Shown piece after piece: positions 42,575-50,189 of a stretch of 64,000 nt of DNA (positions within the stretch are counted from its first letter, which is position 1; each line of letters begins with the position of its first letter). Position numbers and translations under genes: made by a program. The notes below the pieces were generated by a model, which saw nothing but the letters and a program-made list of their open reading frames with translations, ran no database searches and was not told the DNA's origin. Source of the DNA: Pseudomonadales bacterium (GTDB lineage Bacteria > Pseudomonadota > Gammaproteobacteria > Pseudomonadales > Azotimanducaceae). The DNA is taken from assembly GCA_019090615.1 (NCBI GenBank), contig JAHRVQ010000091.1, positions 16,559 through 80,558 of the forward strand, written 5' to 3'.

Positions 42575-42847
42575 ACTCTTTAATACTTCCACGAGAGGTA
42601 GTGGTTCTGGACTCCGCTGCGCTCGCTAGTGACGAGGTTTTCATACGGAAAAAACACCACGTCCGGCAAGTAGTCTTCATATTCGTTTAAGAAAACAGGG
42701 ACTTTGACGAATACTTAGACCCAAGCCAATCCAGCTTTATCCTTACTGGCTAGTTTTGCTTTCATAACGCATAGCATACATACTTGCGTATATTTAACAG
42801 CTACACTAAAATGTATATCCGTTAAATACACAAAGAGGCTGATCGCT
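42575..42847. other. Non-coding gap with inverted repeat before the toxin-antitoxin pair
   Basis: No gene is seen. Close to the antitoxin start, GTATATTTAAC (42788-42798) and the inverted GTTAAATAC (42821-42829) form a plausible operator for the ribbon-helix-helix antitoxin. Confidence 0.5.
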
Positions 42848-43111
42848 ATGGCTAAAACCGCCCCCATCAATATGCGCGTCGAACCCAGCCAACATGCCCT
42901 GCTGACCAAAGCAGCTCAGGTACTACATAAGGACAGAAGCGTATTTATTCTGGATGTTGCCTGCCGGGAAGCCCAGAATGTGTTGCTCGACCAGCGTTTT
43001 TTCCAACTGGGCGACGATGCATTTGCTGCCTTTGACACAGCGCTGAAAGCACCTTTGCCCAATAACGCCAAACTGAAATCACTGCTGGCCAAACCCTCCC
43101 CATGGGAATAA
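42848..43111 (+). CDS. DUF1778 / TacA-like antitoxin
   Basis: 87 residues. An N-terminal ribbon-helix-helix domain (INMRVEPSQHALLTKAAQVLHKD, in part) is followed by a C-terminal toxin-wrapping tail (LGDDAFAAFDTAL). In this family the protein represses its own operon and neutralises a GNAT toxin. The last 10 nt overlap the toxin start (ATGGGAATAA), showing translational coupling. An inverted repeat lies just upstream. Confidence 0.88.
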   Translation: MAKTAPINMRVEPSQHALLTKAAQVLHKDRSVFILDVACREAQNVLLDQRFFQLGDDAFAAFDTALKAPLPNNAKLKSLLAKPSPWE

Positions 43112-43581
43112 CTACCCCTCCGGTTACCTTAACTGGCAACCACGGGGTCTCGGAGTTTAACTGCGGCAATGACAGCCTTAATGACTGGCTCATAAAACGC
43201 AGTCTAAAAAACCAAAGGAGTGGTGCTAGTCGTACATTTGTTATCTGCCAGAATAACCAGGTGGTTGGTTACTATGCGCTCGCTAGCGGCGCTGTGGAAC
43301 GCATGATCTCACGAAATATGCCGGAGCCGATCCCTGTGATGGTGCTAGGGCGGTTGGCTATAGACACTCGAATGCAAGGACAAAAATTAGGGGCCGCATT
43401 GTTGAAAGATGCTCTGCTGCGCACTCTTTCCGTCTCAAAGAATGTCGGTATTCGGGCGATCCTGGTACATGCCATATCAGAAGATGCTAAACGATTTTAT
43501 CTCGGCTATGGGTTCCAGGTTTCTCCCGTTGACCCGATGACCTTGATACTAACTACCCTACATATTGAAGGGCTTTTGTAA
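43102..43581 (+). CDS. GNAT acetyltransferase toxin, TacT-like
   Basis: 159 residues. In the TacT family the toxin acetylates charged aminoacyl-tRNA and stops translation. GNAT features are visible: VVGYYALASGAVE, VMVLGRLAIDTRMQGQKLGAALL (acetyl-CoA loop, in part) and the catalytic-Tyr region AKRFYLGYGF. It looks complete and pairs with the DUF1778 antitoxin. Its 3' end contains a 36-bp sequence repeated after the primase-helicase gene, about 3 kb away. Confidence 0.88.
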   Translation: MGITTPPVTLTGNHGVSEFNCGNDSLNDWLIKRSLKNQRSGASRTFVICQNNQVVGYYALASGAVERMISRNMPEPIPVMVLGRLAIDTRMQGQKLGAALLKDALLRTLSVSKNVGIRAILVHAISEDAKRFYLGYGFQVSPVDPMTLILTTLHIEGLL

Positions 43582-43595
43582 TACAGGAAGTAATA
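43560..43595 (+). repeat. 36-bp direct repeat, left copy
   Basis: It begins ACATATTGAAGGGC at the end of the GNAT toxin gene and includes GTAATAC-N5-GTAATAT. It matches 46615-46650 at 34 of 36 positions. Confidence 0.85.
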
Positions 43596-43600
43596 TTCTA

Positions 43601-43651
43601 GAAATTGGCAGTCGTACCCAGCATGACAAGATTGACGCACAAACCATTTAA
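43601..43651 (+). pseudogene. HigB toxin remnant (last ~16 codons)
   Basis: This frame reads GSRTQHDKIDAQTI followed by TAA. That fits the conserved C-terminus of HigB-type toxins (GTHAEYDKID...TI) and lies exactly where higB should be, ahead of a higA-like antitoxin. The rest of the toxin is missing; upstream sequence becomes the GNAT gene end and the direct repeat at about 43600. The match is short, so confidence is moderate. Confidence 0.68.
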
Positions 43652-43680
43652 ATGAATAGAAAGCACATGGAGGTAAAGCC

Positions 43681-44049
43681 ATGAACATCAAACCAATTAA
43701 AACAGATGCTGACTATCGAGCGGTACTGAAAGACATTGAAACTTTAATGATATCTAAACCGGACTCACCTGAAAGTGACAAGCTCGATGTGTTAGTCACA
43801 CTTGTTGAAGCCTACGAAGCCAAACACTTTCCACTGGATCTTCCAGACCCCGTTGAGGCCATCAAATTTGAAATGGAGCGCAAAGGTCTAACGATAAAAG
43901 ATCTTGAACCAATGATCGGTAAAAGCAATCGCGTCTATGAAATATTCAAGCATAAGCGATCATTGACACTTAAAATGACCTGGAAGCTTCATGAGGGCCT
44001 TGGTATACCAGCTGAATCCCTCATTAAGCAGCCTCATACTCAAGCTTAA
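43681..44049 (+). CDS. HigA-like antitoxin with HTH domain (orphan)
   Basis: 122 residues. An N-terminal segment (MNIKPIKTDADYRAVLKDIE) and acidic PDPVEAIKFEMERKGLTIKDL (in part) lead into a Cro/C1 helix-turn-helix (MIGKSNRVYEIFKHKRSLTLKM). This is the layout of the HigA family (COG5499). GGAGG precedes the ATG. In the family the toxin gene precedes it; here only the toxin's tail remains, so it is an antitoxin without partner. It ends 14 nt before the primase-helicase gene. Confidence 0.86.
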   Translation: MNIKPIKTDADYRAVLKDIETLMISKPDSPESDKLDVLVTLVEAYEAKHFPLDLPDPVEAIKFEMERKGLTIKDLEPMIGKSNRVYEIFKHKRSLTLKMTWKLHEGLGIPAESLIKQPHTQA

Positions 44050-44063
44050 AACCCGAACAACAA

Positions 44064-46503
44064 ATGCACAGCCCTGAAATTAGCGCCAAATACCTTGATG
44101 AGATTAGAAGCATTGATCTGCGCCTTACTGAGTTAGACTCGAAAAAAGAGCAGTTGCTGCAACGCAAGCAGCAGCTACTGAATCTACAAAATAATAACCA
44201 AACTCAAACCCCACTGACCACAGAACAGAAAATATCTGTCTTCAAAAAGCTGTTTAGAGGTCGGTCAGATATTTATGCTACTCGATGGCAAAATAAGCAG
44301 GGCAGAAGTGGATATTCCGTTGCCTGTCACAATGAGTGGGCTCAAGGTATTTGCAATAAACCTAAGATCAAGTGCAACGAATGCCCTAATCGTGATTTTA
44401 AAGCACTCAATGAAGAAGCCCTTTACGACCACCTTGCAGGGAAGCAAGTCATTGGACCTTACCCTCTGCTTGCCGACAATGCCTGCAACTTACTTGCCGC
44501 TGATTTTGACAAAGATGGTTGGCAAGATGCTGTTCTAGCTATGGCGCAGGCATGTGAGCAGTTTGAAGTTCCTCATGCTATCGAAATTTCGCGCTCAGGA
44601 AACGGAGCACATCTTTGGATATTTTTCTCTGAACAAGTCCAGGCCAGGGATGCCCGCCTGCTAGGTTTCGGCTTGATCGATAAAGCGATGGAAATTCATC
44701 CCAATTTATCATTTGATTCCTATGATCGCTTGTTTCCCAATCAAGACATTATGCCGGAGGGCGGCTTTGGCAATCTCATAGCACTACCACTACAAAGGGA
44801 GGCCAGGCTATCAGGAAACAGCGCTTTGGTTGACCATGATTTAGAAGCTTATACCAACCAATGGAGTCATTTATCGCAGTTAAAAACAGTTTCGAGAAAA
44901 AGGCTAAACGATCTTATCTTTCAACTAGCCCCCGACTCACCTCACTTCAATAAGCAAGAAGTCATAGATAGTCGCCCGCCATGGGAGCAAACAGCAAAAG
45001 CCAAACCATTATCCGTAGACAACCCCCCTGACCAGGTGACATTAACACTAGCCAATCACGCCTACTTTAAGTTAAGTGAGGTGCCACCTGTATTAATCGC
45101 CCAACATAGAAGATTAGCCAGCTTTTCCAATCCAGTATTTTTTAAGACACAGGCTTTGAGGTTTTCAACACATGGCATCCCTCGGTTTATTTCCTGTGCA
45201 AGCATTGAAAATGGGTATCTGGCACTACCAAGGGGCTGCCTGGATGAAGCCTTTGCTTTATTCAACGAACAAAATATCTCAGTAGAAATCGACGACAAGC
45301 GTGAACGTGGCATCAAATTAAAAAAGCCCAACCTGTTGCTTGATCTAAGAAAAAACCAACCTGCCGCTGTCAAAACAATGACCCGTCATGAATCAGGTGT
45401 TCTACATGCCCCGACTGCGTTTGGCAAAACGGTTACGGCTATCGGTATTATTGCCAAAAGGAAAACCAACACCCTCATCTTGACTCACAGTCGGCAGTTA
45501 CTGGAACAGTGGCAGGAGCGATTAAGATCTTTTTTGCCTGATACTGAAATAGGCGTCATTGGTGGCGGCAAGAAAAAACCTACGGGACAAATTGATGTCG
45601 CCACCTACCAGAGCCTGATTAACAAAAAGACCAATACTGTCGACTCTATTGTTCAAGATTATGGACAAGTGATCGTCGATGAATGTCATCATGTTTCCGC
45701 TTCACGCTTTGAAATGATGCCCAATGAAGTCAGAGTAAAATTTGTCTTTGGGGCTTACGGCCACACCGGAGCGTCAAGACGGACACCAAAAAATCATATT
45801 TATGACAATAGGCCCAATTCGCCACAGGGTGAAACCAGCTCACGGAGAAAAGTTTGAGCAAGAAGTCATTATTACCAAAATAGCTGATCAACCGCCTCAA
45901 AGAATAGTAAGCTCGTCAGAACGCCCCAAAATAAGTGATGTGTACAGTTGGCTTATGGAGAATAAAAATCGCACACAACGAATCATCAACGATGTGCGCC
46001 AGAGCATCACCGAGTCGAAACACCCACTCGTTTTAACAGAGCGAAGGCAGCATGCCGAGCAAATCAATGTAATGCTTATCGAACAGGGCGTTGATTCAGT
46101 TATTTTAAAAGGTGCCATGCGAGTAGCCGAACGTAAAGCCGTAAACGGGCATCTACCCACTGCCCAGGTGGTAGTGGCCACAGGTAAATATGTAGGCGAA
46201 GGTTTTGACCTGCCGAGACTCGACACCCTTTTTCTTGCTATGCCCATAGCATGGAGGGGTTCGCTCGCCCAGTATGCTGGCCGAATTCACCGAGAATCAG
46301 CAGGTAAAGACAAAGTTACAATATTCGATTATGTTGACGTATCACTGCCCATGCTCCAGCGCATGTTCCGCAAACGGGAAAAAGGCTATAAGGCCATGGG
46401 CTATACGATCAAACACTCTGACACGAATGACAAGGACAATTCCGATCGTCAGCTCATGCTAACGTCCACAGTAACTGATAAAGAAGCCCCTGCTGAAAAA
46501 TAA
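44064..46503 (+). pseudogene. TOTE-type archaeo-eukaryotic primase fused to SF2 helicase (one frameshift)
   Basis: About 812 residues if one frameshift is repaired. The N-terminal coiled coil (about 14-42) is followed by a Cys-rich segment (C88, C97, C104, C107), then an archaeo-eukaryotic primase core with DFD (147-149), SRSGNGAHLWIFF (His 183) and FGNLIALPLQ. A helicase follows: Walker A APTAFGKT (449-456), DECH (539-542), LTATPE, and in the second frame EGFDLPRLDTL and QYAGRIHRE. Frame is lost at a GGGG run (45750-45753); removing one G restores VFGLTATPE. This is the domain order annotated as TOTE conflict-system primase. It may be a recent pseudogene or a sequencing error. Confidence 0.83.
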
Positions 46504-46528
46504 ACCGCAGACACCCTACAACGCCCCA

Positions 46529-46654
46529 CCTCAGAAGACACTAAGAGTTTGTATCCAGGCTATGGCTTCCATAGTTTCGTCTATCAGCTCAAAGACATAA
46601 ATGCTGCCAACCCAACATATTGAAGGGCCTTTGTAATACAGAAAGTAATACGTC
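46529..46654 (+). pseudogene. Remnant of a second GNAT toxin gene, 3' end
   Basis: The bases TCAGAAGA... through GGCTATGG and TTCCA follow the same order and spacing as the last ~100 bp of the TacT-like gene at 43486-43581. The frame reads SEDTKSLYPGYGF against SEDAKRFYLGYGF before diverging, and the shared ACATATTGAAGGG and downstream bases follow. No 5' part is present. It ends in the right copy of the 36-bp repeat. Confidence 0.75.
46615..46650 (+). repeat. 36-bp direct repeat, right copy
   Basis: Same sequence as 43560-43595 with two substitutions; contains GTAATAC-N5-GTAATAC. The two copies bracket the higB remnant, higA and the primase-helicase gene. Confidence 0.85.
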
Positions 46655-46769
46655 GATAATCAAAAATACAGTATTAACACAAAATCAATAGGCTAGGGGT
46701 ACTATTCTCATTAGCGCTATGAGCATGTTATCTATAAGCATAATTTCACTTTCTCAATGATCGATTCAG

Positions 46770-48161
46770 TTACTCAGTGAAAGCAAACTTTATTCCTGCT
46801 GGTGGTTGAACATAAGTTTCACACTTTAAGACTTCATCTCCGTTGGTCTCACGATCAATAACACACGTACCTGTCTCACCAGCAGACACATACAATGGGT
46901 CATTCAAGCCGTTTGGTACGTTTATATATCCATTTTTACCCCAACAGGAAACTCCACCATCATGAATTGCGCAAGTATGCCAAATTCCCGCAGATACTTG
47001 CGTAGGGTTCACCACGTCAAATGGTACATCTGTAAATGGGATTACGCCAAGGTTATCAGCACAGTAGTTCGCCTCGCCTGGATTCTGGCATGTGGACGAC
47101 CCCCAACAAACGACCTCGCCTCCTGATCCGGTGTCATCTATGGCACACGCATGAAAAATACCTACTGATAACTCACTGGGATTCTGAAGCGCTGGCACAT
47201 CCGTTTGGCCGTGCGCATTGCCACCCCAACAGATGATTCCATTATCATCTATGGCACATCCAAATCCTTGGCCACCAGAAACCCAACGAGGGTTAGTTAA
47301 ACTGGGCACCACGGTTTGGTTGGCATAGTTTGCACCCCAACATACGACCTCTTTTCCAGTGCCGGTTCGATCAATAGCGCAGGTGTGGCCGTGGGCAGCG
47401 TCAACGAACATAGGATCAATCAATGAGGGCACTCTATTTTCTCCATTTGAATCCAAACCCCAACAAACAACACCGGTCTCATCCAGTGCACAATTGTGAT
47501 AACCCTTGGTTGATATCTGGGAAGGGTTTAAAAGTGACGGCACCGTTAGTTGCCCATAGTTATTGTAGATGTTGGCGTTATCACCGCCCCAACATTGGGT
47601 TCCCGTCGTAGTTATTGCACAGACATGATCACTACCTGTCGATGATGCTATTAACATTCGATGTCCGTTCAATGCGGAAAGTGGGAAGTCATCATCCTCG
47701 TCAAGGATTCCATCATTGTCATCGTCAGGGTCAGCGTTATTACCTATTCCATCCCCGTCAGTATCCACGTTCTCCGAGTCATCTTCTGGAAAAGCATCGT
47801 CTACATCTGGAGTGCCATCCTCGTCATCATCAGGGTCAGCATTATTACCAATACCATCTCCGTCGGTATCCATCCATTCAGTCGCGTCTAACGGGAAGAC
47901 ATCATTAATATTTAACACACCATCGCCATCTGTGTCTGCCGTAGCGTTCGCGATGAGCGCATCAACCTCAGCTTTGGAATAAACCTCGTCCTGCGTATAG
48001 AAATTTTCATACACTTCTTCAAGGGTGCTTTCTATGAGGACCACCAACTCTTTTAAGGGGCCGCCATGGTTATGCTTTTTATGTTTAACATTTTTATCGG
48101 CAAATACACTAGTTGATGTGGCGATGACACATACGAAAACACAGAAGCGCAACAAAATCAT
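46770..48161 (-). CDS. Secreted protein with thrombospondin-3-type and RCC1-like repeats
   Basis: 463 residues. A signal peptide (about 1-21, ending SVFA) is followed by a His/Lys-rich stretch and a short helix. From about residue 75 to 155 there are calcium-binding Asp-rich repeats (DTDGDGIGNNADPDDD, repeated). The rest consists of about eight repeats of the form HxCAIDxxGVxCWG, like RCC1/BNR propellers with paired Cys. It is probably exported; the ligand is unknown. It lies in the mobile island in the opposite direction to its neighbours and may be island cargo. Confidence 0.75.
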   Translation of the reverse strand: MILLRFCVFVCVIATSTSVFADKNVKHKKHNHGGPLKELVVLIESTLEEVYENFYTQDEVYSKAEVDALIANATADTDGDGVLNINDVFPLDATEWMDTDGDGIGNNADPDDDEDGTPDVDDAFPEDDSENVDTDGDGIGNNADPDDDNDGILDEDDDFPLSALNGHRMLIASSTGSDHVCAITTTGTQCWGGDNANIYNNYGQLTVPSLLNPSQISTKGYHNCALDETGVVCWGLDSNGENRVPSLIDPMFVDAAHGHTCAIDRTGTGKEVVCWGANYANQTVVPSLTNPRWVSGGQGFGCAIDDNGIICWGGNAHGQTDVPALQNPSELSVGIFHACAIDDTGSGGEVVCWGSSTCQNPGEANYCADNLGVIPFTDVPFDVVNPTQVSAGIWHTCAIHDGGVSCWGKNGYINVPNGLNDPLYVSAGETGTCVIDRETNGDEVLKCETYVQPPAGIKFAFTE

Positions 48162-48365
48162 TAGGGGTCCCTTTCAGTTAGTGACGCCATCCTAATACGA
48201 ACACCGTTCCGCTACAAGCCAGACAAACCAAGGGGCCTGTACAATTATCGACCAATTACGTAATACCCTTCACCATTTATCAGCGCACAATAGCCGCCCA
48301 AATATTCACATTGATACTAGGCCCGCTCAAAATTATATTGGTGCGTTACAGAGTGCGATACAAAC

Positions 48366-48548
48366 ATGGCAAAAATCCCGTCATACACAACAAAAAACCG
48401 CCCTGGTATTTTCCTATTTCAACAGAGAATTCCAGACCGTGCATCATTGTTCAGAATAGGGGATGCAACTTTTGTATACGCCACCTAAAACCCGTCCATA
48501 TTTGCTAATGAGATAATCAGGGCCTATTTTACAGTCATCAAGTACTAG
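48366..48548 (+). pseudogene. Relic of a second tyrosine integrase, N-terminus
   Basis: From ATG 48366 the frame reads MAKIPSYTTKNRPGIFLFQQ and RIPDRASLFRIGDATF. After a TAA at 48486 the same frame goes on NPSIFANEIIRAYFTVIKY before another stop. This is the shape of the N-terminal domain of phage-type integrases (GIFYFRxRIP ... SLKTxNPxxANEI). Nothing further resembles the catalytic domain. It is not the same family as the P4-type relic at 42317, so the island was hit at least twice. Confidence 0.6.
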
Positions 48549-48573
48549 TCTTATCTATACCGAAAAATACTCT

Positions 48574-48613
48574 GATATCTATTATCTATTATCTATTATC
48601 TATTATCTATTAT
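48574..48613. repeat. 7-bp microsatellite
   Basis: The unit CTATTAT occurs five times in tandem, preceded by a partial copy. It is non-coding, between the integrase relic and vapC. Confidence 0.9.
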
Positions 48614-48772
48614 GTCGGCCATTGCGGGTCTTTTGATAAAACGTGCTTGAGCCACGAGCACTTGCCTGGCGGTCACCTTACATAAGATCAAGTTCATCGC
48701 AGGAATAGTAGGTGATATTTCGTTATATCTTCACGGGTAACTTCTTCTATCAAAAGAGCTTGATTACTATTT

Positions 48773-49168
48773 CTAGCGTTGAGCTGAAATAAGCCCAAGC
48801 GTTTCTACGAAAGGAGCAAAGTCACGGTCCTGGAATAGCAAAGGCATTTTATGTTCAATGCAGAATGTGGCGATAATTACATCTGTGGTGCGTCTAATAG
48901 TGATCCCTTTTTTTCGTAGCCCTCGAAAATTAGCCGCACATTTTGTCACCATGCTGTTACCCAGCAGTTCAAACTGCTCAAGAGTGCTTAAGGTACTTTT
49001 TGCACTATTGTAATCTTTGTCATTCCTGAACCCTTGCAGAATCTCAATCAGAATAATATCACCAATAACCACAGCCCCTTCAATAAGCGCAGTATCGAGG
49101 GCATCTGTATACCTGTTGCCTTTGCCATTAAAATAATCAACCCAAACACTGGTATCGACTAGTATCAC
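48773..49168 (-). CDS. vapC: VapC-like PIN-domain ribonuclease toxin
   Basis: 131 residues of the PIN fold. The acidic active-site residues are in MILVDTSVWVDYF (D5), near IGDIILIEILQGFR (Glu), in RRTTDVIIATFC (Asp) and LLFQDRDF (Asp). Family members cleave tRNA or rRNA. It begins 2 bp after its antitoxin stop. All catalytic positions look intact. Confidence 0.9.
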   Translation of the reverse strand: MILVDTSVWVDYFNGKGNRYTDALDTALIEGAVVIGDIILIEILQGFRNDKDYNSAKSTLSTLEQFELLGNSMVTKCAANFRGLRKKGITIRRTTDVIIATFCIEHKMPLLFQDRDFAPFVETLGLISAQR

Positions 49169-49170
49169 TT

Positions 49171-49359
49171 TTATCCTCGGATTTTATCTAAATCACCTTC
49201 CCATTTAAGCTTGCCTCTTAATTTTCGTATCGCCTGCTGTTTGTTTTTCTGTATAAGCAGTATCAACCCTTGCTCTACTGCTTCCTTTTTTGTGTTTAAG
49301 CCTGTAGCTTTCAAAGCATCAGACATGAGCTTGTCATCGATTACAATGTTTGTTCTCAT
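49171..49359 (-). CDS. vapB: VapB-like antitoxin
   Basis: 62 residues. The N-terminal ribbon-helix-helix (RTNIVIDDKLMSDALKATGL) and TKKEAVEQGLILLI are typical of VapB antitoxins paired with PIN toxins; the C-terminal KLKWEGDLDKIR binds the toxin in the family. The ATG at 49359, with AGGTGGG upstream, is preferred over an extended frame. Confidence 0.88.
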   Translation of the reverse strand: MRTNIVIDDKLMSDALKATGLNTKKEAVEQGLILLIQKNKQQAIRKLRGKLKWEGDLDKIRG

Positions 49360-49416
49360 GACCCACCTATGTGTATAATATAGATTAGAATACACACCCT
49401 AGCAAAAGATCAAAAA

Positions 49417-49477
49417 CATAACAAGTAACTGCATCGGACAGCCAAAAGCGTCGGCCCCTGAGCAAAATGTTATGCGT
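49417..49477 (+). repeat. attC-like imperfect palindrome
   Basis: ACATAACAAG at the left and AATGTTATGCG at the right are complementary at their tips (CATAACA/TGTTATG). Between them, CTGCATCGGAC and GTCGGCCCCTGAGC pair imperfectly. R-box-like ATAACAA and GTTATGC with CGGAC...CCCCTGAGC recall integron attC sites of marine gammaproteobacteria. There is no integron integrase in the window. Confidence 0.5.
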
Positions 49478-49540
49478 CGCTCCATTCCGCTAGCAAGCAA
49501 ACATTTGTAATATCTCACCTTACAAATTTAGAGGTTCACA

Positions 49541-49723
49541 ATGACCAAGATTGACGAAAAGGTTGAAAAGTTACTCGCTAAACATCCTGGCCTAACGAAA
49601 CTTGAGGCAATCAAAATCGTAACTGAGAAAAATGAGCGAAAGAAGAAAAAGCGATCGGAAAAAACAGATAGAAGTAACGCCAAAAAACTTAGAAACGAGG
49701 CAAACCGCCCCGAGCGTCGGTGA
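49541..49723 (+). CDS. Small basic hypothetical protein
   Basis: 60 residues, rich in Lys/Arg/Glu (MTKIDEKVEKLLAKHPGLTK; ERKKKKRSEKTDRSNAKK). AGAGG lies 6 nt before the ATG. I do not recognise a family. It sits between an attC-like palindrome and a second weaker one, as a cassette gene would. Confidence 0.55.
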   Translation: MTKIDEKVEKLLAKHPGLTKLEAIKIVTEKNERKKKKRSEKTDRSNAKKLRNEANRPERR

Positions 49724-50189
49724 CAACATTGTTTGGCGCTAAGTTTTAACTGCAATGAGCTTAGTTCAGGCGCATTGTTAAACATAGCCGCTACGGGTAA
49801 TTCATCGCAATTCCATTTTGATCTTCCCCGCAGGTAAAAGTGTCCAGCAAGCCAATGGACCGAGGCGGCAGACTTTGAAGCAAAATATACACAACCAATT
49901 ACCCGCCAACAAACCAAAGCGATCAATCCTGGAGTCGATTGTCGCTCGGCTCGATACGTCGCTAGTTCCATGGATTATAGCCAGTGGTGATTATCACACC
50001 TTAAATTATCATGCCTGTGGCAACGCCACCTGTCATCTACGCCAAAACCCATTGCAGGCAATACCTCCAGCATCAGAACAAACCCAACTGCCGCGCAATT
50101 TTTTCAGGCCAGTAAAAAAATCCCCCTATTTGATGAACCCCAACCTACCATGCGCTTTACAGCGATCAAAATTTTAATTAATCAACGGT
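49724..50189. other. Region with degraded coding-like frames
   Basis: No intact gene is assigned. At 49728-49790 a possible second attC-like palindrome (GGCGCTAAG ... CTTAGTTCAGGCGC, ending GTTAAAC) follows the small gene. At about 49840-50188 one frame, interrupted by a TGA, ends DEPQPTMRFTAIKILINQR; an overlapping 119-codon frame (49818-50177) is also open. One may be a broken gene, but no family is recognised. Confidence 0.4.

Larger units (their letters stand above)
48162..48772. other. Intergenic region with integrase relic and microsatellite
   Basis: There is no intact gene in these 611 bases. They contain the N-terminal relic of a second integrase (48366-48548) and a 7-bp tandem repeat (48574-48613), both listed separately. 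Confidence 0.6.

Noticed and set aside
48574..48613. Possible CRISPR array
   Set aside because: 7-bp units without spacers; a plain microsatellite.
49528..49971. 147-codon - frame across the small cassette gene
   Set aside because: Covers both attC-like palindromes and the opposite small gene; composition is Ser/Phe-rich as in a shadow frame.
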